Source: Halobellus limi
Lineage (GTDB): Archaea; Halobacteriota; Halobacteria; Halobacteriales; Haloferacaceae
Reading direction: 5' to 3'
NCBI RefSeq assembly: GCF_004799685.1
Contig: NZ_CP031311.1
Location: 1,736,001 to 1,800,000 of the forward strand
DNA length: 64,000 nucleotides
Positions 44,362 to 52,936 of the stretch are shown here, in pieces. Each line of letters begins with the position of its first letter. Position 1 is the first letter of the stretch. Below the pieces are notes generated by a model, which was not told the DNA's origin, did no database searches, and saw nothing but the letters and a program-made list of their open reading frames with translations. Position numbers and translations under genes: made by a program.

Positions 44362-45648
44362 ATGGCTGGAATCACCTACGAGGACTTCATCGACCTGTCG
44401 TTCGAGCCGTCCGACGCCGACCTGGTCTGTACGTTCCGGATCGACCCCGCCGACGGGATGGGCGTCGAATCGGCGGCCTCCCGGGTCGCCTCAGAGTCGT
44501 CCAACGGGACGTGGGCGGCGCTCCCGACGGGCGAGGGGTTCACCGATATGCGGGCGATGGCGTTCGAGATCGGGGAGATCGACGACGACTCGGGCACGGG
44601 CGCCACGACCGACGCCGCGGAGATCAAGGTCGCCTACCCAGAGGGCCTCTTCGAGCCGGGGAGTATGCCGCAGATCCTCTCCTGCATCGCGGGCAACATC
44701 ATGGGGATGAAGGCCGTCGACACGATCCGGCTCGTCGACTGCGAGTGGCCCGAGGGGCTCGCGACGTCCTTTTCGGGCCCGCAGTTCGGGTCGTCGGTGC
44801 GCCGGGAGATCTTCGGCGTCGACGACCGGCCGATCCTCGCGACCGTGCCGAAGCCGAAGGTCGGCCTCTCGACCGAGCGGCACGCCGAGGTGGGCTACGA
44901 GGCCTGGACCGGCGGCGTCGACCTCCTGAAGGACGACGAGAACCTCACTGACCAGGAGTTCAACCCGTTCCACGACCGCCTCGTCGAGAGCCTCGCCGAG
45001 CGCGACCGGGCCGAAGACGAGACCGGCGAGCCGAAGTCGTACCTGATCAACGTCACCGCGGGCACGAACGAGATGCTCGAACGCGTCGACCAGGTCGCCG
45101 CCGAGGGCTGCGAGTACGTGATGGTCGACGTCGTCACCACCGGCTGGGCCGCGGTGCAGACGGTGCGGGAGCGCTGCGAGGAACTGGGCCTGGCGATCCA
45201 CGCCCACCGCGCGATGCACGCGGCGTTCGACCGCCTGCCCGAGCACGGCGTCTCGATGCGCGTGCTCGCGCAGGTCGCCCGCCTCGTCGGCGTCGACCAA
45301 CTCCACACGGGAACGGCCGGACTCGGCAAGCTCGCCAACGAGGACACCGTCGGCATCAACGCGTGGCTCCGTGACGATCTACACGGCCTCGACGACGTCC
45401 TGCCCGTGGCATCGGGCGGGCTGCACCCCGGACTGGTCCCGGACCTGCTGGACGCGACCGGCACCAACGTCTGCGTGCAGGCCGGCGGCGGCATCCACGG
45501 CCACCCCGACGGCACGCACGAGGGCGCGAAGGCGCTGCGTGCGGCCGTCGACGCCTACGCCGAGGACCGGTCGCTGGAGTCGAAGGCCGAGGAGAGCCCC
45601 GCGCTCCGGGCGGCGATCGACGAGTGGGGGACGGAGACGCCGCGGTAA
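44362..45648 (+). CDS. rbcL: ribulose-bisphosphate carboxylase, archaeal form III
   Basis: A 428-residue RuBisCO large subunit of form III, which in archaea works in nucleotide (AMP) salvage, fixing CO2 on ribulose bisphosphate made from ribose 1,5-bisphosphate. Active-site residues are all in place: Lys164 in TVPKPKVGLS, carbamylated Lys190 with Asp192 and Glu193 in GGVDLLKDDE, His280 and His282 in IHAHRAM, loop 6 Lys323 in TGTAGLGKLA, Ser351 in ASGGLHPG, and the GGG at 375-377. It should therefore be active. Ribose-1,5-bisphosphate isomerase is encoded about 1 kb away; AMP phosphorylase is not in the window. Confidence 0.95.
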   Translation: MAGITYEDFIDLSFEPSDADLVCTFRIDPADGMGVESAASRVASESSNGTWAALPTGEGFTDMRAMAFEIGEIDDDSGTGATTDAAEIKVAYPEGLFEPGSMPQILSCIAGNIMGMKAVDTIRLVDCEWPEGLATSFSGPQFGSSVRREIFGVDDRPILATVPKPKVGLSTERHAEVGYEAWTGGVDLLKDDENLTDQEFNPFHDRLVESLAERDRAEDETGEPKSYLINVTAGTNEMLERVDQVAAEGCEYVMVDVVTTGWAAVQTVRERCEELGLAIHAHRAMHAAFDRLPEHGVSMRVLAQVARLVGVDQLHTGTAGLGKLANEDTVGINAWLRDDLHGLDDVLPVASGGLHPGLVPDLLDATGTNVCVQAGGGIHGHPDGTHEGAKALRAAVDAYAEDRSLESKAEESPALRAAIDEWGTETPR

Positions 45649-45667
45649 GAGACGAGAGCAATCAGTA

Positions 45668-46279
45668 TCAGTCGGTGTCGGTCCCGACCGGGTCGCCGCC
45701 GTGATCGGCCGCCGCCGATCCCGACCGAACCCGGCTCCGATACAGCGCGGTCGCGGCCGCGAAGACGGTCGCCCCGGTCGTGTTGAGGACGAGGTCGACG
45801 ACCGTGTCCTCCACGTAGAACGCCAGGGACCAGCGGTGCCAGAACGCCTTGAAGAGGAACTCGTAGACCTCGAAGCCGGCCCCGATCGCGAGGACGGCCG
45901 GGACGAGCCAGACGGGTGACCGAAGCGTCGGCCCGCGGAAGGTGAACGCCAGGAGCGCCGCCACGCCGAGGCCGCCCATGGCGTGGGTCATCAGGTCCCA
46001 CCACGGCATCGTGGTGTAGACGTTGTAGTAGACGCCGCCGAAGTGCAGCCCGGAGACGGCGACCGACCAGAGCGCGACCGCGACCCACGCGGCGGTGAGG
46101 TGGTCGCCGCGGGGGAGTTCGTTTCGGAGCCGCGAGCCGAGGACCTTCGGCCACGCGGGAAGCGACCGCTCTGCGGGGTAACCCGACGTGCGCATCGTCG
46201 CCCACGTCGCGACGAGCGCCAGGAGGAGGGAACCGACCCCGACGACGAGTTTCGGGGAGAGGTGCGGGGGAGTCGCCAT
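45668..46279 (-). CDS. multispanning membrane protein (YjdF/DUF2238-like)
   Basis: A 203-residue protein with about six hydrophobic segments. The WWDLMTHAMGGLGVAALLAF segment and the later FYVEDTVVDLVLNTTGA segment, with Asp/His and Asp/Asn in membrane helices, resemble the DUF2238/YjdF family of uncharacterised membrane proteins. The ATG at 46279 is used; the frame further upstream is arginine-rich. It lies convergent to rbcL and downstream of the ribose-1,5-bisphosphate isomerase gene on the same strand. Function is unknown. Confidence 0.75.
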   Translation of the reverse strand: MATPPHLSPKLVVGVGSLLLALVATWATMRTSGYPAERSLPAWPKVLGSRLRNELPRGDHLTAAWVAVALWSVAVSGLHFGGVYYNVYTTMPWWDLMTHAMGGLGVAALLAFTFRGPTLRSPVWLVPAVLAIGAGFEVYEFLFKAFWHRWSLAFYVEDTVVDLVLNTTGATVFAAATALYRSRVRSGSAAADHGGDPVGTDTD

Positions 46280-46398
46280 CGCTCCTGGGTCGCTCCCACG
46301 TCGGTAAAACTCTTCTGTGGCGGATCTGCGTCGCTTCGGTGCGGCCGGCAGTGCCCGACGCGGTCGTCTGCGCCGGCGGACCACTCGTGGACGCCCGC

Positions 46399-47367
46399 TC
46401 AGGCCTCCGCCCACGGTTCCGTCGTGCTCTCGCCGAACAGCTCCCGCATCAGGCTGACGATGCTCTCCGGCGGGAACTGACCGCGCTCGGTGACGATGGC
46501 GTCGACGTAGCGCGGCGGCGTCACGTCGAAGGCGGGGTTCAGAACCTCCGGGTCGCCGATCTCCTCGGCCGTCTCCCTATCGACCACCTCGCGCTCGTCG
46601 CGCATCTCGATGTCGACGGTGTGGCCGGTCAGGGTATCGGGGTGGAGCTTGATCGTCTGGGCGGCGCAGACGATCGGAGTCCCCCGGTCGCGGGCGTTGA
46701 CCGCGAGGCCGCTCGTGCCGATCTTGTTGATCACCGACCCGTCGGCGGCGATGCTGTCGGCCCCGACGAGGACGTGGTCGACGTCGTTGAGGTACCGCCG
46801 CGCCGCGGAGTCGACGATCAGCGTCACGTCGACGCCCAGCTCGCCGAGCGCCTCGGCGGTGATGTGACCCTGGTTCCTGGGCCGGGTCTCTTTGACGAAC
46901 GCCGACAGCGACTTCCCCTGCTCGACGGCGGCCTCGACGCAGGCGAGGACGTCCGTCGAGTGGCAGTGGGTCATGATCGTGTCGCCGTCGCGGAGGCGGT
47001 TCGCACCCACGCGTCCGAGGTCGGTCTGTGCGTTGTCGAGCCGTCGACAGAACTCCGAGACGCTCGCCCGGACGCTGGCCCGGAGGCGTTCGACGGTCTC
47101 GCCTTCGACGTCGCGGAGGACGTACCGGAGCGCGTTCGGGAGGCTGACCGCCGTCGGACGGGTGTCGTAGAGGACGCGGGCGGCCGCCCGGAGTTCCGCG
47201 CGGAACGCCTCGGGGGAGTCGGCGTCGCTCCCGGCGGCCTGTTCGCCGAGCGCCTCGGCCGCCGCGGCGGCGATGGTCGCCGCGCCGCGGATCTCCATCG
47301 AGCCGATGTCCTCGGCGGTGCGGGCGACGGCCGGCGATACCTCGACCTCGGGTGGCGAATCGCTCAT
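46399..47367 (-). CDS. ribose 1,5-bisphosphate isomerase (eIF2B-like family)
   Basis: A 322-residue member of the eIF-2B alpha/methylthioribose-1-phosphate isomerase superfamily. Characteristic segments are EIRGAATIAAAAAEAL near residue 25, MTHCHSTDVLACVEAA, KETRPRNQGHITAEAL (phosphate-binding region), and VLVGADSIAADGSVINKIGT with the catalytic aspartate. In archaea with form III RuBisCO this enzyme makes ribulose 1,5-bisphosphate, and rbcL is the close neighbour at 44362-45648, which strongly supports this over a translation-factor role. The ATG at 47367 is used. Confidence 0.9.
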   Translation of the reverse strand: MSDSPPEVEVSPAVARTAEDIGSMEIRGAATIAAAAAEALGEQAAGSDADSPEAFRAELRAAARVLYDTRPTAVSLPNALRYVLRDVEGETVERLRASVRASVSEFCRRLDNAQTDLGRVGANRLRDGDTIMTHCHSTDVLACVEAAVEQGKSLSAFVKETRPRNQGHITAEALGELGVDVTLIVDSAARRYLNDVDHVLVGADSIAADGSVINKIGTSGLAVNARDRGTPIVCAAQTIKLHPDTLTGHTVDIEMRDEREVVDRETAEEIGDPEVLNPAFDVTPPRYVDAIVTERGQFPPESIVSLMRELFGESTTEPWAEA

Positions 47368-47447
47368 ACGGCTCCTTCGGGCCCCCGACAAAAAAGCGCG
47401 CGCCCGGCGCCGCGGCGGTCACGCGAGGGGCGGCCGGCGCGGTCGCT

Positions 47448-47879
47448 CTATAGGTACTGCTCGATCAGCGACCGGAGCGTCGACTCGTCGCGGACGCCGA
47501 CGACCTGCTCGACGGCGTCGCCGTCGCTGAAGAGCTGGAGGGTCGGCACGCCGCGGACCTGGTACTGCTGGGCGAGCTGCTGGTTCCGGTCGATGTCGAC
47601 CTTCGCGACCGCGGCGTCGGTCGAGGCCGCCAGCGACTCGACGGTCGGTTCGAGCATCTTGCACGGACCGCACCAGTCCGCGTAGAAGTCGACCAGCACG
47701 ACGTCGTACGTCGAGATCGCGTCCTGTAGCTCGTCGGACCCGTTGACGTGGATCGGTTCGCCGGGCACGGAGGCCTCCTCTTCGGACTCGTCGGCGGTCT
47801 CGTCCCCGTTCAGCTGGGAAGCAAGCTCCTCGCGCTTCTGCGCGCGGATCTCGTCGATCTCGTTGGGTGATTCGCTCAT
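47448..47879 (-). CDS. thioredoxin
   Basis: A 143-residue thioredoxin with the active-site WCGPC at residues 69-73 (Cys70 and Cys73), the cis-proline segment RGVPTLQLF, and an acidic 40-residue N-terminal extension typical of haloarchaea. It reduces protein disulfides. The ATG at 47879 is chosen over a GTG two codons upstream because of the TATA element GTTTTATTC 28 bases before it (about 47903-47911). A small palindrome lies next to this promoter. Confidence 0.92.
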   Translation of the reverse strand: MSESPNEIDEIRAQKREELASQLNGDETADESEEEASVPGEPIHVNGSDELQDAISTYDVVLVDFYADWCGPCKMLEPTVESLAASTDAAVAKVDIDRNQQLAQQYQVRGVPTLQLFSDGDAVEQVVGVRDESTLRSLIEQYL

Positions 47880-47910
47880 CACCACCTCGTTGGAGGGCGT
47901 AGAATAAAAC

Positions 47911-47923
47911 AGTTTTGCAAACT
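47911..47923. promoter_or_regulatory. short palindrome upstream of the thioredoxin promoter
   Basis: AGTTTTGCAAACT is a perfect inverted repeat (5-base arms, 3-base centre) abutting the thioredoxin TATA element on its upstream side. It could be a binding site for a redox or other regulator. The short length makes chance occurrence possible. Confidence 0.3.
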
Positions 47924-48047
47924 ACGGGCAATACAATCGCACAAAACGATCCGGTACCGGGCGTCGGGCGGATGCCGGAACCGCGGGAGAAAGTGAGACG
48001 TTCGACCGACGCCGGCCGACGGCGGGTGACGGCCGACGCGGCGCCGA

Positions 48048-48341
48048 TCAATCGGCGTACAGCGAGTAGGTGATGACGGCGAACCCGACGAACGTGAGGA
48101 TCGCGTCGATGAGCAGTCCGGTCGCGAGGTCGACGCCGAGGATGAAGTCGAACGTTCCACCGAGGAGCGCGCCGAGGGTGATGATGCCGAATCCCATCGC
48201 GAGCGCTCGCAGCGCCCTCGTCCCGGTCTTGCGGTACGCCTTCAGCGAGAAGTACGTGATGAGTCCGCCGAGGATGAGGATCCCCGTCTTCACCACGATG
48301 ATTCCCGTCGCGATACTCGTCGTCGTAGTCGTGTGTACCAT
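48048..48341 (-). CDS. 97-aa three-helix membrane protein, coupled to a HTH regulator
   Basis: A 97-residue protein with three hydrophobic segments (ATGIIVVKTGILILGGLIT, then two more) and a few charges between them (LKAYRKTGTRALRALAMG). Its start overlaps the stop of the upstream regulator gene as TAATG, so the two are translated together. This pairing of a winged-helix regulator with a small membrane protein is frequent in haloarchaea, and I recall the membrane protein as a conserved haloarchaeal domain of unknown function. It may sense membrane state or modulate the regulator. Confidence 0.78.
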   Translation of the reverse strand: MVHTTTTTSIATGIIVVKTGILILGGLITYFSLKAYRKTGTRALRALAMGFGIITLGALLGGTFDFILGVDLATGLLIDAILTFVGFAVITYSLYAD

Positions 48342-48715
48342 TATGTTTCCTCCCGTACGGCGGTCCAGATGTCCGCGAGCCGTTCTTCGGGCCCCTGTTC
48401 GAGGCGAGCGACCTCGACGTCGAGCTCTCGGGACTCGGTGAGCGCGATCCGGACTTCCTCGAACGCGACGGCGTACGTCGTCGTGTGATGTCCGTCCGAG
48501 CGGATCTCCGTGCCCTCTTCGAGCAGTCCCGCGTCGGTGAGTAGATCGAGCTTTCGGTACGTCGTCGACAGCGGAATGTCGCACTGTTCGGAGAGCTCAC
48601 TCGCCGTTCGCGGCTCGTCCAACGCCCGGACGATAGCTCTCGCGTCTTCGTCGTCGAGCGCGTCGAGGACGGACTGGAGGTCCGCCGACTCGTTCGCGGA
48701 CGGCTCGCGCGCCAT
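48341..48715 (-). CDS. winged-helix transcriptional regulator (ArsR-like)
   Basis: A 124-residue DNA-binding protein with a single winged helix-turn-helix, VLDALDDEDARAIVRALDEP followed by TASELSEQCDIPLSTTYRKL and the wing LLEEGTEIRSDGHHTTTYAV. No ligand-binding domain is fused. Its stop overlaps the start of the three-helix membrane protein gene. The target genes are unknown; autoregulation of the pair is the simplest guess. Confidence 0.85.
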   Translation of the reverse strand: MAREPSANESADLQSVLDALDDEDARAIVRALDEPRTASELSEQCDIPLSTTYRKLDLLTDAGLLEEGTEIRSDGHHTTTYAVAFEEVRIALTESRELDVEVARLEQGPEERLADIWTAVREET

Positions 48716-48810
48716 TATCAGATGCTGGAGTACCGCCCGTATTAATCTCCCGGGATGTACTCGCTCGGCGGCGCGGGCCGTCCCGCGGTCGACGCGAAAA
48801 CGCAGCCGCT

Positions 48811-48820
48811 ACTATATGAC
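48811..48820 (+). promoter_or_regulatory. TATA element of the aspartoacylase-family gene
   Basis: ACTATATGAC is centred 26 bases before the GTG at 48841, giving a leaderless transcript and supporting the GTG start. Confidence 0.6.
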
Positions 48821-48840
48821 GCGCGGTCGAAGCCCGGCGC

Positions 48841-49872
48841 GTGAGCGACCCGAAACCGTTCAGATACGACACCGAGGTGCCGCCGGGGCAGACGCGGCAC
48901 CTGCGATACGAGATCAGCGAGACGTACCTCGGCGACCCGGTCGAGATCCCCGTGACCGTCGTCAACGGCGAGCACGGCGGGCCCACGGCGTTTCTCTCCG
49001 CGGCGATCCACGGCGACGAACTCAACGGCGTGAAGGTCCTCCAGGAGGTCGCCGACCGGTACGATCCGGCCGCGGTCCACGGCACGATCGTCTGCGTGCA
49101 CGTCGCCAACGTGCCCGGCTACCTCGCACAGCAGCGGTACATCCCCATCTACGACCAGGACCTGAACCGCTCGTTCCCGGGGAGCGCCCGATCGAACACC
49201 GCCGAGCGGATGGCCAACGTGATCTACGAGCGATTCGTCCGCCCCTGCGACTTCGCGCTCGACTTCCACACCTCGACGCGCAACCGGACGACGATGTACC
49301 ACGTGCGGGCGGACACCAGCAGGCCGGAGGTCGACAGGCTCGCCCGCGCGTTCGGATCGAACCTCGTCCTCTCGGGCGAGGCCGACGCGGGGTCGCTTCG
49401 CACCGTCGCGACGAACGACGGCATCCCGACGATCACCGTCGAGATGGGCCGCGCCCACCGGTTCCAGCCGGAACTGATCGACCGCGCCCTCGACGGCGTC
49501 GAGAGCGTCTTCGCGGAGTACGGGCTGTTGCCCGACGCCGCCGTCAGGTGGCCGGGGTGGACCCGCGTCGTCGACGGCAACGGCGACAAGAAGTGGCTCC
49601 GCGCCGACACGGGCGGGCTCGTCGAGATGCAGTACGGACCCGTGCCGCTGGTGTACGAGGGCGACACGATCTGTACCGTCTCGGATCACTTCAAGGAGCG
49701 CGAAAAGCGCGTCGCCGCCCCGTTCACCGGCCTCGTCATCGGTTCGTTGCAGAACCCCGTGGCGGCCCCGGGGCACCCGCTGTGTCACCTCGTCGGCGTC
49801 GACGACGCGACGCTCCGGGAGATCGAACGCGAGATAGACGCCGGGGAGTTCTCCGAACGGCCCTGGGTGTGA
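48841..49872 (+). CDS. succinylglutamate desuccinylase/aspartoacylase-family hydrolase
   Basis: A 343-residue zinc-dependent carboxypeptidase-like hydrolase that removes acyl groups from amino acids or related amides. The zinc ligands are in AAIHGDELNGVKVLQ (His and Glu near residue 57) and DFALDFHTSTRNRTT (His near residue 141). The catalytic glutamate is in ITVEMGRAHRF. The C-terminal third is a barrel-sandwich domain (KRVAAPFTGLVIGSLQNPVA) typical of the AstE/AspA subgroup. Leaderless GTG start. Its substrate is not known and no pathway partner is adjacent. Confidence 0.87.
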   Translation: MSDPKPFRYDTEVPPGQTRHLRYEISETYLGDPVEIPVTVVNGEHGGPTAFLSAAIHGDELNGVKVLQEVADRYDPAAVHGTIVCVHVANVPGYLAQQRYIPIYDQDLNRSFPGSARSNTAERMANVIYERFVRPCDFALDFHTSTRNRTTMYHVRADTSRPEVDRLARAFGSNLVLSGEADAGSLRTVATNDGIPTITVEMGRAHRFQPELIDRALDGVESVFAEYGLLPDAAVRWPGWTRVVDGNGDKKWLRADTGGLVEMQYGPVPLVYEGDTICTVSDHFKEREKRVAAPFTGLVIGSLQNPVAAPGHPLCHLVGVDDATLREIEREIDAGEFSERPWV

Positions 49873-49897
49873 CGCCCGCGCCACCCGCCGAACCCGA

Positions 49898-50971
49898 TCA
49901 GAACGCGAGGTAGCCCGCGTTCGGGAGCAGCCCCGAGAGGTACAGCAGCGCGACGGCGGTCATCGTGACGGCGATGGCCATCGCCGGCGGATCGACGTGC
50001 GTCCCCGAGTGCGCGTAGAACACGCGCTGGGTGACCTCGCCGACGATCCCGGTGAGCCCGCCGAACGCGCCGGCGACGAGGAGGACCAGCGGGTCGCTGC
50101 CGACGACGGGGAGCGCGACCACCGCGCCGACGCTGCCCAGGAGCGTGACGTGGTGGGTGACGGGGATCCGCTCGACGCCCAGGTTGAGAAACAGCAGGCT
50201 CATCGCCGAGATCGCATACCCCAGGAACACGCTCCCGGTTTCGAGCCAGATGTAGCCCGCGAGGACGCCCCCGACCAGCCCGATCGCCGTGACGCCGCTC
50301 CAGGTGTACTGGTGCGGGAGCCACGGCTCCGTCGCCGGCCGCCCCTCGACCGTCCCGCCGTCGGGCGCGGGCCGCGGCTCGTCGCGCTCGAACGGCGACA
50401 TATCGAGGACGTTGCGGCCGGCGATCCGACCGACGATCGGGTACCCGAAGGCGACGCGAGCGAGCAGGGCCGTCGCGACGACAGACAGCGCGATCGTGTC
50501 CGTCGGAGCCCCGAGGCCGCTCGCGAGGCGGGTGATGAGCATCCCGAGGACGCCGAAGATCCCCCCGACCGCCAGGACGTCCGGTTTCGTCCCGAACGCG
50601 AAGCCGATGTTCTTCCCGAAGTGGTAGCTCCAGCCGTCGGGCTCCATCTCCGGGTAGCGCTTGGCGGCGTAGGCGGCCGCGGCGACGCCGCCGGCGAAGG
50701 AGACGTGCGGGCCGGTCACCATTCCGAACCCGATCACGCTCGTCACGCCCGTCGCGAGTTCGCCCTGCGGGGCGAGATCGACCGCCTCGATCTCCCGCTG
50801 GAGGATCCCGAGTCCCTCCCCGAGGAAGACGACGAACCCGGTGAAGACGAACGCCGGGAGCGCGCCGAGCGCCGCGCCGAACGCCCCGCCGGCGAGGGCG
50901 GCGATCACCAACACCGCGAGCCCTTCGACGCCGACCCCGAGCAGCGGCACCTGGAGCGGCAGGTCCAACAC
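49898..50971 (-). CDS. multispanning membrane protein next to glycerol kinase, possible glycerol uptake protein
   Basis: A 357-residue protein with about ten hydrophobic segments in two halves joined by a polar loop (residues about 190-215, DEPRPAPDGGTVEGR). It starts 7 bases after the glycerol kinase stop on the same strand. Glycine-rich helices and conserved-looking GPHVSFAGGVAAAAY and HVTLLGSVGAVVAL segments suggest a transporter or channel, but it is not an aquaporin-type facilitator. I recall a similar gene, called glpX in Haloferax, placed after glpK. The glycerol role rests on that context only. Confidence 0.72.
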   Translation of the reverse strand: MLDLPLQVPLLGVGVEGLAVLVIAALAGGAFGAALGALPAFVFTGFVVFLGEGLGILQREIEAVDLAPQGELATGVTSVIGFGMVTGPHVSFAGGVAAAAYAAKRYPEMEPDGWSYHFGKNIGFAFGTKPDVLAVGGIFGVLGMLITRLASGLGAPTDTIALSVVATALLARVAFGYPIVGRIAGRNVLDMSPFERDEPRPAPDGGTVEGRPATEPWLPHQYTWSGVTAIGLVGGVLAGYIWLETGSVFLGYAISAMSLLFLNLGVERIPVTHHVTLLGSVGAVVALPVVGSDPLVLLVAGAFGGLTGIVGEVTQRVFYAHSGTHVDPPAMAIAVTMTAVALLYLSGLLPNAGYLAF

Positions 50972-50977
50972 GGGCCC

Positions 50978-52510
50978 TTACTCCTCTCTGGCCCAGTCGA
51001 GGGAGCGTTCGACGGCGTCGCCCCACCGCCCGTAGCGTCGATCGGCGGTCGCAGCCGGCATCTCGGGGGCGAACTCCCTGTCGATCTGCCAGTTGTCGCG
51101 CAGTTCGTCGACGCTCCCCCAGTAGCCGACCGCCAACCCCGCCGCGTAGGCGGCCCCGAGCGCCGTCGTCTCGTCGACCTGCGGGCGGGCGATTTCGATC
51201 CCGAGGACGTCGGACTGGAGCTGACACAGGAAGGAGTTCTTCACGGCCCCGCCGTCGACCCGGAGCGACGTCGTCTCGATGCCCGAGTCGGCCTCCATCG
51301 CCTCGGCGACGTCGCGCGTCTGGTAGGCGATCGACTCCAGGGCGGCGCGAACGATGTGTTCCTTTCTGGTCCCGCGGGTCATCCCCACGATGGTCCCGCG
51401 GGCGCGACCGTCCCAGTGGGGCGCACCGAGTCCGGTGAAGGCCGGGACCAGATACACGCCGTCTGTCGACTCTACCGAGCGAGCGAGTTCTGCGGTCTGG
51501 GCGGCGTTGTTGATGAGATCCACGTCTTCGAGCCACTCGATCGCCGCGCCGGTGATGAAGATCGACCCTTCGAGCGCGTACTGGACCGGCTCGCCCGAGA
51601 GCTGGAACCCGATCGTCGTCAGCAGGCCGTGATCGGAGTCGACCGCCTCCGTGCCCGTGTTCATCAGGTAGAACGATCCCGTCCCGTAGGTGTTCTTCGC
51701 GTCGCCCCCGTCGAAGCAGGTCTGGCCGAACAGCGCCGCCTGCTGGTCTCCGAGCGCGCCCGCGACCGGAACTGCGGCTCCGAGGAACCCCTCGGGGTCC
51801 GTGTGACCGTAGAGCGCCTCGTCGGAGGACGGCCGCACCTCCGGAAGCATCTCCGCCGGCACGTCGAACTCCGCGAGGAGGTCGTCGTCCCACGCCAACT
51901 CGTGGATGTTGTACAGCATCGTCCGCGAGGCGTTCGTCACGTCGGTGACGTGGTTGCCGGTGAGGTTGTAGATCAACCACGCGTCGACCGTCCCCATCAG
52001 CAGCTCGCCCGCCTCCGCCCGCGATCGGAGGTCGTCGTCCCGCCTGCTCTGCATCTTCAGCGGTTCGGCGTTGTCGAGCAGCCACTCGGTCTTCGTCGCC
52101 GAGAAGTACGCGTCGGCTTCGAGGCCGGTCTTCCCGCGGATCCACTCGACTTTGTCTGCCGACTCCAGCTCCTCGACGCGGTCGGTGGTGCGGCGGTCCT
52201 GCCACACGAGGGCGTTGTGGACCGGCCGCCCGCTGTCGGCGTCCCAGACGACCGTCGTCTCGCGCTGGTTCGTGATCCCGAGCGCGTCCAACCGCTCGGC
52301 CTCGATACTGGCCTCCCGGAGACCGCGCTCGACGACGGCCTGCGTGTTCTCCCAGATCTCGACGGGATCGTGTTCGACCCAGCCCGGCTCCGGGTAGATC
52401 TGCTCGTGTCTCTCGTAGGCGTTCGCGACGATCCGTCCGCTGTGGTCGAACGCGATGAACCGCGTTCCGGTCGTCCCCTGATCGATCGAACCGACGTAGG
52501 TGGTCGTCAT
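50978..52510 (-). CDS. glpK: glycerol kinase
   Basis: A 510-residue FGGY-family kinase forming glycerol 3-phosphate, the entry step for glycerol, a major carbon source for haloarchaea in algal brines. Features include the ATP-site SIDQGTTGTRFIAFD at residues 8-22, glycerol contacts in ITNQRETTVVWD and AFTGLGAPHWDGRARG, and the C-terminal VDGGAVKNSFLCQLQSD. Length and motifs fit GlpK rather than xylulokinase. Possible operon with the membrane protein at 49898. The upstream region contains an inverted repeat at 52617-52642. Confidence 0.95.
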   Translation of the reverse strand: MTTTYVGSIDQGTTGTRFIAFDHSGRIVANAYERHEQIYPEPGWVEHDPVEIWENTQAVVERGLREASIEAERLDALGITNQRETTVVWDADSGRPVHNALVWQDRRTTDRVEELESADKVEWIRGKTGLEADAYFSATKTEWLLDNAEPLKMQSRRDDDLRSRAEAGELLMGTVDAWLIYNLTGNHVTDVTNASRTMLYNIHELAWDDDLLAEFDVPAEMLPEVRPSSDEALYGHTDPEGFLGAAVPVAGALGDQQAALFGQTCFDGGDAKNTYGTGSFYLMNTGTEAVDSDHGLLTTIGFQLSGEPVQYALEGSIFITGAAIEWLEDVDLINNAAQTAELARSVESTDGVYLVPAFTGLGAPHWDGRARGTIVGMTRGTRKEHIVRAALESIAYQTRDVAEAMEADSGIETTSLRVDGGAVKNSFLCQLQSDVLGIEIARPQVDETTALGAAYAAGLAVGYWGSVDELRDNWQIDREFAPEMPAATADRRYGRWGDAVERSLDWAREE

Positions 52511-52616
52511 TGATAGCTCTCGGGCGGACGAGCGAGATCGGCGGATCCCGACGTTGTCCTACCGCAGTGACGGCCTCCGCGTGTATAACGATTCCCCACA
52601 CAATTTCACAGAGGTC

Positions 52617-52642
52617 AATTTCTGGTGGTATCTGCAGAAATT
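52617..52642. promoter_or_regulatory. inverted repeat upstream of glpK
   Basis: AATTTCTG (52617-52624) and CAGAAATT (52635-52642) are perfect 8-base arms separated by 10 bases. The repeat lies about 30 bases upstream of a TATA-like GTTATAC (52582-52588) that probably serves glpK. It could be an activator site for glycerol control, or a hairpin in the end of the upstream small gene's transcript. Confidence 0.45.
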
Positions 52643-52710
52643 CAGGTAGAAAAGATCCGAATAGGCGGATACATATCGAACGGGATCGGCTTCGCGTCTC
52701 CGGGTCCACC

Positions 52711-52917
52711 TCAGTCGCCGGAATCGGCCTGTTCGTGCGTGTGGTGGTAGAACCGGACCCGCGCCTCGCCGTCGACGAGGACGGGGTCGAAACAGACCCG
52801 CCGGTACCGCTCGTTGTCGAGGAGGTTCACCATCAGTCCCGCGGCGTGTTCGGAGACCGAGTCGTAGTCGGCCCCGCAGACGGGACAGTTCGCCGGGGAG
52901 TCGTCTGGAACGTCCAT
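52711..52917 (-). CDS. 68-aa zinc-finger-like protein
   Basis: A short acidic protein with one CPVCGADYDSVSEHA knuckle (two cysteines near residue 11, with a histidine and Cys43 further on) that could bind one zinc ion, and an ending rich in His (FYHHTHEQ). It resembles small haloarchaeal zinc-finger proteins of unknown function. It lies 19 bases upstream of nothing on its own strand other than the macrodomain gene that precedes it, and may be co-transcribed with that gene. Confidence 0.7.
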   Translation of the reverse strand: MDVPDDSPANCPVCGADYDSVSEHAAGLMVNLLDNERYRRVCFDPVLVDGEARVRFYHHTHEQADSGD

Positions 52918-52936
52918 CTGGTGGCAAAGTCGCTCG

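Noticed and set aside
49785-52709. A 974-codon open frame on the minus strand over the glycerol kinase and membrane protein genes
   Set aside because: It is an out-of-frame reading of two genes on the same strand, is extremely rich in Arg, Pro and Gly, and matches no family. Long stop-free alternative frames are expected at this G+C content.
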